Shown: piece by piece, positions 1 through 8,460 of the stretch
How positions within the stretch are numbered: position 1 is the stretch's first letter
How the letters are laid out: every line of letters begins with the position of its first letter
Assembly: GCA_030619765.1 (NCBI GenBank)
Contig: JAUXAU010000024.1
Coordinates: 1-39,769, forward strand
Reading direction: 5' to 3'
Origin: Thermoplasmatota archaeon
Lineage (GTDB): Archaea > Thermoplasmatota > E2 > DHVEG-1
DNA: 39,769 nt
Position numbers and translations under genes: made by a program
Notes under the pieces: model-generated
Told to the model about the DNA's origin: nothing
Database searches by the model: none
What the model saw: only the letters and a program-made list of their open reading frames with translations

Positions 1-1750
1 TCCAAATAATCCTCCTACATTTTCTGGAGAGTCACCAAGTAATGGGACAACTGGCGTATCCATTAGCACCTCCTCATTAGACATTACAATTGAAGATCCT
101 GATGGAGATAGTTTTAACTGGACCATAGAAACATCACCAAATATTGGAAGCAGCTCTAGCAATGGAGATAACAATGGTACCAAGACATGTAGCATATCTG
201 GTCTTGCATATTCTACAACATACACCTGGTTTGTCAATGCAACCGATGGCGAGGATTGGACAAACGAATCGTATTCATTTACTACAGCAGCCCCAGTTCC
301 CGTCACGGTATGGGGATTTGTATATGTAGATGAAATTATTACGCAACCGGAGGAAGTAAACCTTCTATTTCAAAGTCAATCGCCAATAACAGCGCAATGG
401 CTCTTACCTGATGGATATTACGAGATAAACTTCAATGCTGATGGACTAGTAGGAGAAACAGGTACCTTTGAAGTTGTAGTTTCTGGAATGACATTTAACG
501 CTAATGAGACCATCTACATTAGCGGTGCGGGTTCATATCCAATAAACTTAACTGTCAATATATCAGGTCCTCCTGTGTTTTTTAATGAAACACCAAGTGA
601 TGGATCACCTGGCGTTTCTATTGGTACGTCACCTATAAGTATCACTATCCAAGACCCAGAGGGGGATAGTTTTAACTGGTCTATTACAACATTACCAGAT
701 GTTGGAAACAGCTCTGGCAGTGGAGATAACAATGGAACTAAGACTTGTAGCATATCAGGTCTTGCGTACTCTACAGCATATACCTGGTTTGTCAATACCA
801 CTGATGAAACTGGTTGGAGAAATATATCTTATTCATTTACAACAGAATCAGCTCCACCACCACCAGGTCCAGGTCCCGGTGGTCCAGGTCCAGGCCCAAC
901 CAATCAACCACCAACTGCAGATGCAAATGGACCGTATTCTGGATTCATCGACGAAGAAATAACATTCGATGGATCAGGAAGCACTGATGATGGATCTATT
1001 ACCAACTATACCTGGGACTTCGGTGATGGTGCCATGGGATATGGAGTAAACCCAGTCCATACATATTCCAATCAAGGAAGATATTATGTCAGCTTAACTG
1101 TTATAGACAATCTAGGAGCTACAGATAGCAATGAAACAATAGCAGAAATAATTACGGCAAATAGGATACCTTCTGCTCCGGTCATTGAAGGATCTCAGAA
1201 AGGTACACAAAACAAAGAATACGCTTATATCGCTGTATCAACAGATGAAGACAATGACACCATACAATATCACTTCAACTGGGACGATGGAACTACAAAC
1301 ACAACAGAGTTTCTACCAAACGGAACAGCAACAACGCAAATGCATATTTGGATAGCTGCAGGAAAATATACAATAACTGTACAAGCATATGATAATCAAA
1401 CACCTTCAGATACCACAAGATATACTGTTTTGATAGATGCACATATCGTCGATGATATCGGATATATTACCGATGACGATGCCGATGGAACCTATGATAC
1501 ATTCCACGACACAGACTTAGAAATAGACCTTGGACAGGAAAGTGGAAAATACTTAATTGACGACGACGGAGACGGCGAATGGGATTATGTGTATGATCTT
1601 GAAACCGAGGAACTTGCAGAGTATGAAGGAGAACCAACCCCACAGGAAGAGGACTATACAAATATTATCATTATAATAATAGTGATAATCATAATTCTAA
1701 TAATACTCTTCATAATAGCAAAAGGAAAGAAAGGCAAAGAAAAAAAGTAA
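1..1750 (+). CDS. Membrane-anchored surface protein with FN3-like repeats and a PKD domain (5' partial)
   Basis: The frame is open from base 2 to the stop at 1748-1750, giving about 582 residues with no N-terminus, so the gene begins outside the window. Two similar Ig/FN3-like modules lie at bases 2-290 and 560-845; both contain GVSI, DGDSFNW or EGDSFNW, the string NNGTKTCSISGLAYST and end in SYSFTT. Between them is a carboxypeptidase-regulatory-like beta segment (starting VWGFVYVDE). A Pro/Gly linker at about 850-905 precedes a PKD domain (about 905-1155; ends in WDFGDG, then VHTYSNQGRYYVSLTV). A second PKD-like segment (HFNWDDG) and an Asp-rich stretch follow. The C-terminus is a run of Ile/Val (about 1655-1720) followed by KGKKGKEKK, a typical stop-transfer anchor. 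Inferred to be an N-glycosylatable (many NxT/NxS) cell-surface protein anchored by its C-terminus; ligand unknown. Confidence 0.85.
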   Translation, partial: PNNPPTFSGESPSNGTTGVSISTSSLDITIEDPDGDSFNWTIETSPNIGSSSSNGDNNGTKTCSISGLAYSTTYTWFVNATDGEDWTNESYSFTTAAPVPVTVWGFVYVDEIITQPEEVNLLFQSQSPITAQWLLPDGYYEINFNADGLVGETGTFEVVVSGMTFNANETIYISGAGSYPINLTVNISGPPVFFNETPSDGSPGVSIGTSPISITIQDPEGDSFNWSITTLPDVGNSSGSGDNNGTKTCSISGLAYSTAYTWFVNTTDETGWRNISYSFTTESAPPPPGPGPGGPGPGPTNQPPTADANGPYSGFIDEEITFDGSGSTDDGSITNYTWDFGDGAMGYGVNPVHTYSNQGRYYVSLTVIDNLGATDSNETIAEIITANRIPSAPVIEGSQKGTQNKEYAYIAVSTDEDNDTIQYHFNWDDGTTNTTEFLPNGTATTQMHIWIAAGKYTITVQAYDNQTPSDTTRYTVLIDAHIVDDIGYITDDDADGTYDTFHDTDLEIDLGQESGKYLIDDDGDGEWDYVYDLETEELAEYEGEPTPQEEDYTNIIIIIIVIIIILIILFIIAKGKKGKEKK

Positions 1751-1790
1751 TCACCCAAAAATCCGGCAATAAGAACAAATAATACTAATC

Positions 1791-1804
1791 TCTTTTTTTT
1801 TATT
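1791..1804 (+). terminator. T-rich archaeal terminator after the PKD protein gene
   Basis: An uninterrupted run of eight T (1793-1800) lies 43 nt past the stop codon of the upstream gene and just before the convergent beta-helix gene ends at 1803. Intrinsic termination in archaea uses T-tracts without needing a hairpin. Assigned from sequence only. Confidence 0.5.
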
Positions 1805-2936
1805 ACATACCGAGATAATTACTAATACGAGATTTAATTAAATTCAAGAGAGCAAAAATTGATGAAAATTTACTATAATAATTTTCTTTAGCATTCTCTA
1901 TTTTTTCACTAATTGTTGCAGCATGTACATTTTCTTTATTATATATTTCATATACTGAATTTACTGTTTTGATTTTAGATTCTTCTAAATTCTCACAATT
2001 TTCAATATTTAAGGTAGTATCTCTTAAGTAAATGCTTTCCAATTCACAGTTATCTATTGTATTATTCTTAGAACTGCTCATCATTACCTGATTATTTGAA
2101 ATCATGCAATGTGTTATCTGATTCTCAGAAGATTTTGATAGGTATATACCAAAAGCCTCATTATCATACAAATCACAGTTAGAAATGACGTTATTATTGT
2201 TAGATGAACCTATGACATCGATGCCTGCATGTGTGTTATTATAGAATTTACTGTATGAGATAACATTATTTGATGAGTACTGCAACTCTATTCCATCACA
2301 GTTATCATAAAATTCAGAGTTTGTTACCAAGTTATACTTACACTCTGATGTAGGCCTTCCTAAAAATGCAATGCCTTCATCTTCACAGCCCCAGAATGTA
2401 CAGTTTGAAATAGTATTTCCTGAACTCCAGACTGCAATTCCAATTGGTGTATCAAATATATTACAATTTCCTATAGTTGTTTGTGATGCAGTTATCTTAA
2501 CTCCAGTGGTATAAAGACCAGGACCATCATTACTTATGCTAAATCCACTAAGTTTTACACCTGTAACAGAAATTTTGACAGCATAACTGTTTTTCTTTGA
2601 CTCAGGATTAATAAAGGTTTTATCTTTATTCTCTCCAATTAGATTAATCTTCTTATATATGTGGATTATCTCACTATAGATTCCTTCTTTTACATAAATT
2701 GTTGAACCATCTGGAGCACCATCTACTGCTCTTTGTATGCTTTTATAATCTGCATCATCACTATTTTTATCTACAATAATCTTGTCATTAGAATCATAAT
2801 ATTCATTTTTAATAATGCTTAACTCTTCTATATCTTCAGGTTTTTGTTCAAGGTTGGTTTCAGCACGAATATTAATAGTTGAAACTATAAAAATTAATAG
2901 AAGAAGTATGACATTTATCAATTTCCTTCCTTTCAT
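1803..2936 (-). CDS. Secreted right-handed beta-helix protein (NosD/PbH1-type repeats)
   Basis: 377 residues. A cleavable-looking signal peptide (Lys/Arg start, then LINVILLLLIFIVSTINIRA) is followed by an acidic spacer. Residues about 60-100 have the NosD/pectate-lyase-like opening (YKSIQRAVDGAPDGSTIYV, then VKEGIYSEII and INLIGENKDKT). Residues about 115-300 are short repeats with N/G-rich turns (GNTISNCTF, NVISYSKFYNNT, NNNVISNCDLYDN, ENQITHCMIS), the parallel beta-helix pattern. No C-terminal anchor is seen, so it is probably secreted or surface-associated. NosD proper helps copper-site assembly of N2O reductase, but nothing here links this gene to nos; the fold class is the safe call. 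The start ATG follows a GGAAGGA sequence. Confidence 0.8.
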   Translation of the reverse strand: MKGRKLINVILLLLIFIVSTINIRAETNLEQKPEDIEELSIIKNEYYDSNDKIIVDKNSDDADYKSIQRAVDGAPDGSTIYVKEGIYSEIIHIYKKINLIGENKDKTFINPESKKNSYAVKISVTGVKLSGFSISNDGPGLYTTGVKITASQTTIGNCNIFDTPIGIAVWSSGNTISNCTFWGCEDEGIAFLGRPTSECKYNLVTNSEFYDNCDGIELQYSSNNVISYSKFYNNTHAGIDVIGSSNNNNVISNCDLYDNEAFGIYLSKSSENQITHCMISNNQVMMSSSKNNTIDNCELESIYLRDTTLNIENCENLEESKIKTVNSVYEIYNKENVHAATISEKIENAKENYYSKFSSIFALLNLIKSRISNYLGM

Positions 2937-3002
2937 TTCCTTCCACGCCTAGACAAAGTTTATCGTGTTAATCTATGTCTCGCTAACTTCTGTCAATAAA
3001 TG

Positions 3003-3010
3003 TATTTAAA
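3003..3010 (-). promoter_or_regulatory. TATA box for the beta-helix gene
   Basis: Minus-strand TTTAAATA sits about 67-74 nt upstream of the ATG at 2936, which predicts a leader of roughly 45 nt. It lies in a 201-bp intergenic region shared with the divergent lamin-tail gene. Confidence 0.4.
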
Positions 3011-3080
3011 CCTTGTCTGGCAAAATAACAAAATGAAAAACTGCCATATGTTACAAAAAATACATATTTTTATGAAAATA

Positions 3081-3090
3081 TTTATATATA
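3081..3090 (+). promoter_or_regulatory. TATA box for the lamin-tail repeat gene
   Basis: TTTATATATA is 48-57 nt upstream of the ATG at 3138. Transcription would start near 3108, leaving a short leader that contains the AGAGG ribosome binding site at 3126-3130. Confidence 0.45.
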
Positions 3091-3137
3091 GATATTTAAT
3101 TACTATTAATGTATCATAATTGCGTAGAGGAAAAATT

Positions 3138-5282
3138 ATGAATTATAGGGAAGGAAAAAAAGATGAAATTAAACTTACAAGAATATGCAGTGCTGTTTTT
3201 CTTGTTGCAATACTTATTTTATCGACTTTTACCCTTTCTTCAATGACAATTGCTTATGATACAGAAACAATACGAATAAATGAAATAATGTACAATCCAG
3301 CGGGAACAGATAGTGGGCATGAATGGATTGAGATATATAACAAGGCTAATTATGCAATCAACATAACCGGCTGGCGCCTATATGAACAAGGCACTAATCA
3401 TACACTTGCACTTCAGAACGGAAGTATGGAAATCCCAGAGGGTGGCTTTGCAGTAATTGCAGATAATTACCTAAATTTTCTTATCGATTATCCTGGTTAT
3501 TCGGGAACACTAATTGATTCATCATTTTCTTTACTCAACACAGGAGAATATCTCGCAATAAAAAATGATACTTTAGAAATTATAGACGAAGTAACCTATG
3601 TTCCACAGGCTGGAGCAAGTAATACTGGGATGACTATAGAATATAAAGCAGATGACATTTGGGAAGTAAGCCTTGTATATGGTGGAACACCCGGTGCTCC
3701 AAATAGTGTTTGGGGGCCGCCTTTTAAACCTATTAATCCATCACCAGTAAACAATTCACTTAACGTGAGTATAATCACGCCGATAAGCGTATTTGTTAGC
3801 GACCCTGGCAATGATACAATGGATGTGTACTTTTACAATGCCTCGGATGATAGCCTCATAGGGACCAATACCAGTGTTCCAAATGGCAGCAGAGCAGAGG
3901 TAACCTGGCCAGATTTAGAATACAACACAACCTACGAATGGTATGCAATAGCAAATGACTCAATATATGAAAACAGATCGGATACATGGACATTCACAAC
4001 AATGCTTCAAAACAATCCACCGTACAAGCCAAGTGATCCACAACCCGAAAATAACTCTACAAATGTTAGTATTAACCCAACTATAAATGTACTTGTTACT
4101 GATCCTGACAACGATACAATGGATGTGTACTTTTACAATGCCTCGGATGATAGCCTCATAGGGACCAATACCAGTGTTCCAAATGGCAGCAGAGCGGAAG
4201 TAAACTGGTCTGGTCTACAATACGATAAAACCTATGAATGGTATGCAGTAGCAAACGACTCAATATATGAAAACAGATCGGATACATGGACATTCACAAC
4301 AATGCTTAAAAATAATCCACCGAATAAGCCAAGTAATCCATATCCAACGAATAATGCTACAAATATTAGCATGAATCCAACTATAAGCGTAATTGTAACT
4401 GATCCAGATGGAGATAAAATGAATGTTTCTTTCTATAATGCATCGGATGATAACCTCATAGGGATCGATTTTGATGTATCAAATGGAAGCGTAGCAAAAA
4501 TAATATGGTACAATCTCCAGTACAACACAACATACAGCTGGTATGCTATTGCAGATGATGGTGAATATACCAATCAATCAGACACTTGGAATTTTACAAC
4601 TACAATAAATCACCCACCAAATGAACCAACTAATCCATCTCCTGGAAATAATTCCGATGATATAAGTATAAATACAAATATAAGCGTATTTGTTGGCGAT
4701 CCTGACAACGATATAATGGATGTGTACTTTTATGATGTCGATGATAACATTCTTATTAATGTTGCCGAGAAGGTATCAAATGGAACCAAAGCAGAGGTAA
4801 CCTGGCCAGATTTAGAATACAACAAAACCTACAGTTGGTATGCAGTTGCAAATGATTCCATATTTGAAAACAGATCAGATACATGGACGTTCACGACAGA
4901 AAAAGATCCATATAATCCACCGACAATAGAATTAATTAAACCTTTAAAATATGATGAATATAAATGGTGGTGTTATTTCAGAAACAAACGTATATTTAGA
5001 CATCCAACTATTTTCATCATAGGCTATATCGATCTTGAGGTCAGAGCAACAGATACAGAAACAGGTATTGAAAGAGTCGAGTTCTACATAGACAACCTTC
5101 TCAAGGTAAATGTAACTGAAGCGGATGAAAATGGGATATATCGTTGGACATGGAACGAAAGAATTTTCTTTGGTCATATAATAAAAGTTGTTGCAGTTGA
5201 TAAATATGATGGCAACAGAGCCGAATATTCTATAACAGTATTTATTATCAATTTCAGATTTTTAAGCAGGTGGATAACTTAA
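3138..5282 (+). CDS. Secreted lamin-tail domain protein with four FN3-like repeats
   Basis: 714 residues from the ATG at 3138, chosen over an in-frame TTG at 3120 because AGAGG lies 7 nt before it. Residues about 13-40 form a signal/anchor helix (AVFLVAILILSTFTLSS). Residues about 42-175 match a lamin-tail domain (IRINEIMYNPAG, HEWIEIYN, FAVIADN, SFSLLNTGEYLAI). Four repeats of about 98-100 residues follow, each opening with a PxxPxNPxPxNNS-type motif, then SVFVxDPDNDTMDVYFYNAS, TYEWYAIANDS and a final DTWTFTT. The last 120 residues look like one more Ig-like domain (PPTIELIKP, ATDTETGIERVEFYIDN, VVAVDKYDGNRAEYSITV). There is no C-terminal membrane helix, so it may be secreted or held by the N-terminal helix. 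The lamin-tail domain is frequent in archaeal and bacterial secreted proteins, often beside nucleases or adhesion domains. Function unknown; probably adhesion or surface-layer related. Confidence 0.8.
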   Translation: MNYREGKKDEIKLTRICSAVFLVAILILSTFTLSSMTIAYDTETIRINEIMYNPAGTDSGHEWIEIYNKANYAINITGWRLYEQGTNHTLALQNGSMEIPEGGFAVIADNYLNFLIDYPGYSGTLIDSSFSLLNTGEYLAIKNDTLEIIDEVTYVPQAGASNTGMTIEYKADDIWEVSLVYGGTPGAPNSVWGPPFKPINPSPVNNSLNVSIITPISVFVSDPGNDTMDVYFYNASDDSLIGTNTSVPNGSRAEVTWPDLEYNTTYEWYAIANDSIYENRSDTWTFTTMLQNNPPYKPSDPQPENNSTNVSINPTINVLVTDPDNDTMDVYFYNASDDSLIGTNTSVPNGSRAEVNWSGLQYDKTYEWYAVANDSIYENRSDTWTFTTMLKNNPPNKPSNPYPTNNATNISMNPTISVIVTDPDGDKMNVSFYNASDDNLIGIDFDVSNGSVAKIIWYNLQYNTTYSWYAIADDGEYTNQSDTWNFTTTINHPPNEPTNPSPGNNSDDISINTNISVFVGDPDNDIMDVYFYDVDDNILINVAEKVSNGTKAEVTWPDLEYNKTYSWYAVANDSIFENRSDTWTFTTEKDPYNPPTIELIKPLKYDEYKWWCYFRNKRIFRHPTIFIIGYIDLEVRATDTETGIERVEFYIDNLLKVNVTEADENGIYRWTWNERIFFGHIIKVVAVDKYDGNRAEYSITVFIINFRFLSRWIT
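3813..4307 (+). repeat. Near-identical 300-bp tandem domain repeat inside the lamin-tail gene
   Basis: Bases 3813-3895 and 4113-4195 are identical over 83 bp, and 3961-4007 and 4261-4307 are identical over 47 bp, both at exactly 300 bp offset. Third and fourth copies (about 4390-4600 and 4690-4900) are more divergent. Silent sites are conserved as well, which points to recent duplication or gene conversion between the first two repeats. Confidence 0.9.
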
Positions 5283-5284
5283 AT

Positions 5285-5851
5285 CTATAAAGAACTTTTA
5301 ACTTTATATTTTATTTCATATTTCTTTAAAAATTCGTCAGCATTCCCCAGCCAAAATTCTGTCGAAGATCTCTTTTGCACGACTCCCTTTGTTGCAATCC
5401 TTCCAAAATCTCTATCGTAAGTAATAATACCTTTAATCTCCGCATGCTCAATTGCTGCCTGCACAAGCGATAAATCTGCTTTAGACGGCTGTTTTAAATA
5501 ATTTGTTTTTAAAATTTTTAGTTCATCTGATATCCTACCAGTTTTGTAAATCTTTATTTTTTCAGATACCTCGATTTTTTCATTCTTTTTTATCTCATCT
5601 ATTATAACATCAGTTGTTCCAATCCTTATCCTAGGAGAATTAAAGATAGGGATCTTTTTACAACTTTTATTTCTTTTATCTTTTATTTTTTCAGCGTAGA
5701 TAAAAATATTTGCATCTATAAGATAGACAACATAATTTATTTTCTTGCGAAAGAAATGCATATAGTTTAATTTCTTATTGCATTTACAGGTGAGATCCTC
5801 TCCACGTCTTAGACGAACTCTCCGTTTACATTGAGGGCATGTAACTTTCAT
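5285..5851 (-). CDS. PIN-domain putative ribonuclease with N-terminal zinc ribbon
   Basis: 188 residues. Residues 1-30 carry Cys5-x2-Cys8 and Cys22-x-Cys24, a compact zinc-ribbon knuckle. A PIN domain follows: Asp46 in YLIDANIFIYA, Glu86 in TDVIIDEIKK, Asp126 in SKADLSLVQAA, and Asp146/Asp148 in ITYDRDFGRIA, the acidic residues that bind Mg/Mn in PIN nucleases. The order (ribbon, then PIN) is the reverse of Nob1, whose ribbon is C-terminal. There is no small antitoxin gene next to it, so a VapC toxin role is not supported; RNA processing is possible. It ends 2 nt from the stop of the convergent lamin-tail gene. Confidence 0.75.
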   Translation of the reverse strand: MKVTCPQCKRRVRLRRGEDLTCKCNKKLNYMHFFRKKINYVVYLIDANIFIYAEKIKDKRNKSCKKIPIFNSPRIRIGTTDVIIDEIKKNEKIEVSEKIKIYKTGRISDELKILKTNYLKQPSKADLSLVQAAIEHAEIKGIITYDRDFGRIATKGVVQKRSSTEFWLGNADEFLKKYEIKYKVKSSL

Positions 5852-5962
5852 AATAAATTTCCTTTAACAATTAACACAATTGTACTATTAAACATAATTC
5901 TTTTAATAAATTTATGATAAAAAATATATAAAAAAGAAAAAAGAGGAAAGAAAGTGATAGTT

Positions 5963-6148
5963 TTATTTCTTTTTCAAGTACGGAAGTCCAGTTCTCTTGT
6001 TGACACCGACTACCATATTATCGGGCTTGTCGCATGGTGTACCGCTTTTCGGTGTTCTCTTACTGAAGTAATAGATCGTTTGCTCTCTTCCACCCTTTAA
6101 GGTTACATCGCGTGTGTATAACGTCCATCCTTCATGAGTATATGCCAT
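5963..6148 (-). CDS. Conserved small basic protein (61 aa)
   Basis: A 61-residue basic protein with a strong GGAGGT ribosome binding site at 6156-6161, 7 nt before the ATG. Features are WTLYTRDVTLKGGREQTIYYF in the N-terminal half, then a single Cys and a C-terminal NKRTGLPYLKKK. From memory, this pattern (R-x-V-T-L-x-G-G-R-E-Q-T-I-Y, then NKRTGLP) recurs in short uncharacterised archaeal proteins; no function can be assigned. It is monocistronic, between the PIN gene and a divergent secreted-protein gene. Confidence 0.7.
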   Translation of the reverse strand: MAYTHEGWTLYTRDVTLKGGREQTIYYFSKRTPKSGTPCDKPDNMVVGVNKRTGLPYLKKK

Positions 6149-6323
6149 ATTAAATACCTCCAGCAGGCAATATACATACTGTCTATTTAAATTTTCTCCT
6201 TATTTTATCCTAAAAAATGGCTTTTTTGGTTATTTCTAAGAATTTGCATTAAAATCTGCTTGATTTTATCTAAAAATTACGAAATATTAAAATATAAGGT
6301 TTTAATTATATTTTTTGATTACT

Positions 6324-7064
6324 ATGAAACGTACTGGGGGATTTGTTTGTCTGGTTATGCTTCTTTTTGTTGGATTGACAATCACGCCATCAATGGGAAG
6401 TATGTTTAAGGCTGATGTAACAAAGAATACAACATTTTATGAATCGACAGAGATGGAAAAACTTGTAACCATTGAATTTTTTGATTGTACTGATGTAGTT
6501 CCTGTAAAAAAAATCGTAGAACTTCCTGAATCTGAATGGATAGAACTACGTGAGAAATTAAGAGAAATTAGAAGAACAGACAACTCTGCTGAAGAATCGT
6601 GGAATGCTCAGTTCCTGGTTTTTAAAGAACATAATCTGATTTCAAATGATGTTACATATGAAAGTATCCTTGAAAGAATCGAAGAGAAATCAAAAAATGT
6701 GAATTTACTAAGAGTTATGAATAGAATTAAAACTACTCCAATAATCAATAATTCAATATTTAATGCAATCTGTGCTATTAATTTTGAGCTGATCAATGGT
6801 ACTACACTTGTTTTTGGCTTAAACACATTTATAAATCTGGTGGGATTTGATATTATCAGCTTTCATAAAGGATACACCAATGACGGGATAGATACTAGGG
6901 GATTTCTTACAAGGTCAACTGATCCTGGTGAATACATTGGTTTTATGTTTGGGTTTCTTGGTTATTGGGGTGGCACCAAAACTGGAACAGGAGTCTATTC
7001 TGATCTTATTGCCTCTGGTTTTACTGTTGTAACTGTCTGGTTACCTTTGCCACTGATTCCATAA
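6324..7064 (+). CDS. Secreted or membrane protein of unknown function
   Basis: 246 residues from the ATG at 6324; an in-frame TTG at 6315 would only add three residues. An N-terminal signal sequence (VCLVMLLFVGLTITPSMG) is followed by a charged, probably helical region (ELPESEWIELREKLREIRR, residues about 60-115) and a C-terminal part rich in Gly, Phe and aromatic residues (GFMFGFLGYWGG) ending in a hydrophobic TVVTVWLPLPLIP. I do not recognise a family. The hydrophobic C-terminus may be membrane-associated. An AT-rich element (TTTTAATTATA, 6300-6310) lies just upstream, so the transcript could be nearly leaderless. Confidence 0.65.
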   Translation: MKRTGGFVCLVMLLFVGLTITPSMGSMFKADVTKNTTFYESTEMEKLVTIEFFDCTDVVPVKKIVELPESEWIELREKLREIRRTDNSAEESWNAQFLVFKEHNLISNDVTYESILERIEEKSKNVNLLRVMNRIKTTPIINNSIFNAICAINFELINGTTLVFGLNTFINLVGFDIISFHKGYTNDGIDTRGFLTRSTDPGEYIGFMFGFLGYWGGTKTGTGVYSDLIASGFTVVTVWLPLPLIP

Positions 7065-7144
7065 AATCGATATATTTCCGCAAATAATAATCCTCAAATT
7101 TGACTGAAATTCATCCATACAGAATTCTAACAAAAGTAAATTAA

Positions 7145-7164
7145 AGTGGGCCCGCCCAGATTTG
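7145..7164 (-). repeat. Direct copy of the tRNA-Pro 3' end (attachment-site-like)
   Basis: These 20 bases are identical to 9082-9101, which is the T-loop-to-3'-end part of tRNA-Pro plus two bases. Same orientation, 1937 bp apart. The match stops sharply on the T-loop side. Integrases of the tyrosine recombinase family commonly use tRNA 3' ends, leaving an intact tRNA at one end and such a fragment at the other. Confidence 0.7.
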
Positions 7165-7227
7165 CATAGGTCAACAGGAGGGATTTTTAGGAGAGTTTTA
7201 CGAAAATAGCAAACTCTGGTTTTTCAG

Positions 7228-7262
7228 GGCGATTAAATCTATCTCACTAAAACCTTTCTTTT
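7228..7262. repeat. 35-bp direct repeat, copy 1
   Basis: Matches 8461-8495 with about three mismatches; the core ATTAAATCTATCTCACTAAA (7232-7251 and 8465-8484) is identical. Each copy lies downstream of a minus-strand gene and is followed on the plus strand by a long T-rich stretch. Confidence 0.65.
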
Positions 7263-7446
7263 TTCTTTTTTTAAACCAAGCATCCAAAATACCACCACAT
7301 TAAAAGTGAAAGAGCCAAATGGATATCTTCTGGCTTTTAGTTTCTTCTCCCCTTAAAAGAGAGTATAGCTCGACTTGGATTGCCTGCTGAGCAAGAAACC
7401 TGTTGTTTGGGAATCTTCGAATCGGATATCAGTAAAATAATAGAGT

Positions 7447-8328
7447 TTATTCTTGAATAACTTTAATGGTTGGATTCATTATGTACTTGTCACTTCCTGT
7501 TTTATGAACTGACTTATATACATCAAAATCTAGAGTAAGAACAGTTATTTCATCCTCATAAATCCAGAATGACTTTGTCAACTTGACTTTATTAGATGGT
7601 ATTTTTAAGTCATGTACTTCAATTTCTCCACTGTTATTAATTGTAATCACTGCTTGTTCAACTGTTAAGCGTATTTGTGAATATTTTCCTGTAGAAAGAT
7701 TCTTTTCCCCAAGTAAATCTGTGACATTCAGAAGAGCTATCAAATCAAAAGTTTGCGATTCATTTACAATAGTGTACCAGCCAGCAGTTGAATTATCATC
7801 ATCCTCATCAACATCTCCGATTATAGCAGATGTAATATACCAATCAACTCTACTATCACTATCATTGTCAACAACTGTAAGATTTACTTCATAAGTACCA
7901 TTAACAGAATAATTATGAGTTACATTTTGTCCATATGAACTGTTTCCATCCCCAAAATCCCAAGAGTAATTATATGGTTTAGTTCCACCTGAAGCATTAC
8001 CCTTAAAATCAATATCTTCATCAATTTCTCCAAAATATGGTCCATTTCCATCAGCTATAAAACCATCATCCTCTTCATCTTCATTCTCATATTCATCATC
8101 ATCTTCCTCGTCATCGTCTCCAGCACCTGATTTATGAACCATTACTGTTGAAATGGTCACATTAGCATGTAATATATCTAAATCCCCTGGTTTATCAGTT
8201 ATCTGAAGTTGAAGAGTCCCCTCTCCTATTTCAACTTCATCTTCCATTTCTTCCTCGATACAGCCACTAAAAAAAGAGGCACAACCAAGAAGAATTACAA
8301 GAGATATTATCATTATTTTTTTCATCAT
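7447..8328 (-). CDS. DUF4382 lipoprotein with an inserted PKD domain
   Basis: About 293 residues, with tandem start codons (GTG 8331, ATG 8328, ATG 8325). A lipoprotein signal peptide ends in a lipobox (FFSGC, Cys at about residue 23), so the mature protein is probably lipid-anchored. DUF4382 begins at GTLQLQITDKPGD and HANVTISTVMVHKSG, is interrupted by an Asp/Glu tract (GDDDEEDDDEYENEDEEDD) and a PKD domain (DGNGPYFGEIDEDIDF to YEVNLTVVDNDSD, with SWDFGDGNSSYG), then resumes with GWYTIVNESQTFDLIALLN, LSTGKYSQIRLTVEQA and a C-terminal beta segment. PKD domains normally mediate extracellular protein or glycan contacts; DUF4382 has no known function. The acidic tract could bind Ca2+. The gene lies inside the segment bounded by tRNA-Pro and its 3'-end copy. 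Confidence 0.8.
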   Translation of the reverse strand: MMKKIMIISLVILLGCASFFSGCIEEEMEDEVEIGEGTLQLQITDKPGDLDILHANVTISTVMVHKSGAGDDDEEDDDEYENEDEEDDGFIADGNGPYFGEIDEDIDFKGNASGGTKPYNYSWDFGDGNSSYGQNVTHNYSVNGTYEVNLTVVDNDSDSRVDWYITSAIIGDVDEDDDNSTAGWYTIVNESQTFDLIALLNVTDLLGEKNLSTGKYSQIRLTVEQAVITINNSGEIEVHDLKIPSNKVKLTKSFWIYEDEITVLTLDFDVYKSVHKTGSDKYIMNPTIKVIQE

Positions 8329-8460
8329 CACTCAACCCGTATGTTCTTTGTTTTATTTTTATAGAATAAATCTTCAAATAATAAAGTTTTGTAAATATGA
8401 GAAAACATGAATGATGATTGATATAATTAAAAAATTGTTAAAGTACGTCTCATGAATTAT

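Larger units (their letters stand above)
7065..7446. other. 382-bp gene-free region holding a tRNA-Pro 3'-end copy, a hairpin and a repeat
   Basis: No convincing reading frame. It holds the 20-bp tRNA-Pro 3'-end copy at 7145-7164, a 7-bp hairpin (AGAGTTT 7192-7198 with AAACTCT 7211-7217), and a 35-bp repeat (7228-7262) that returns at 8461-8495. The remainder (7290-7440) is less AT-rich than most spacers here, with no tRNA or C/D-box pattern that I can see. Confidence 0.6.

Noticed and set aside
1803-2936. NosD copper-chaperone function for the beta-helix protein
   Set aside because: Only the fold repeats are similar; there are no nos genes or copper-binding motifs nearby.
5285-5851. VapC toxin interpretation of the PIN protein
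   Set aside because: No antitoxin-like small gene adjoins it, and the N-terminal zinc ribbon is not a VapC feature.
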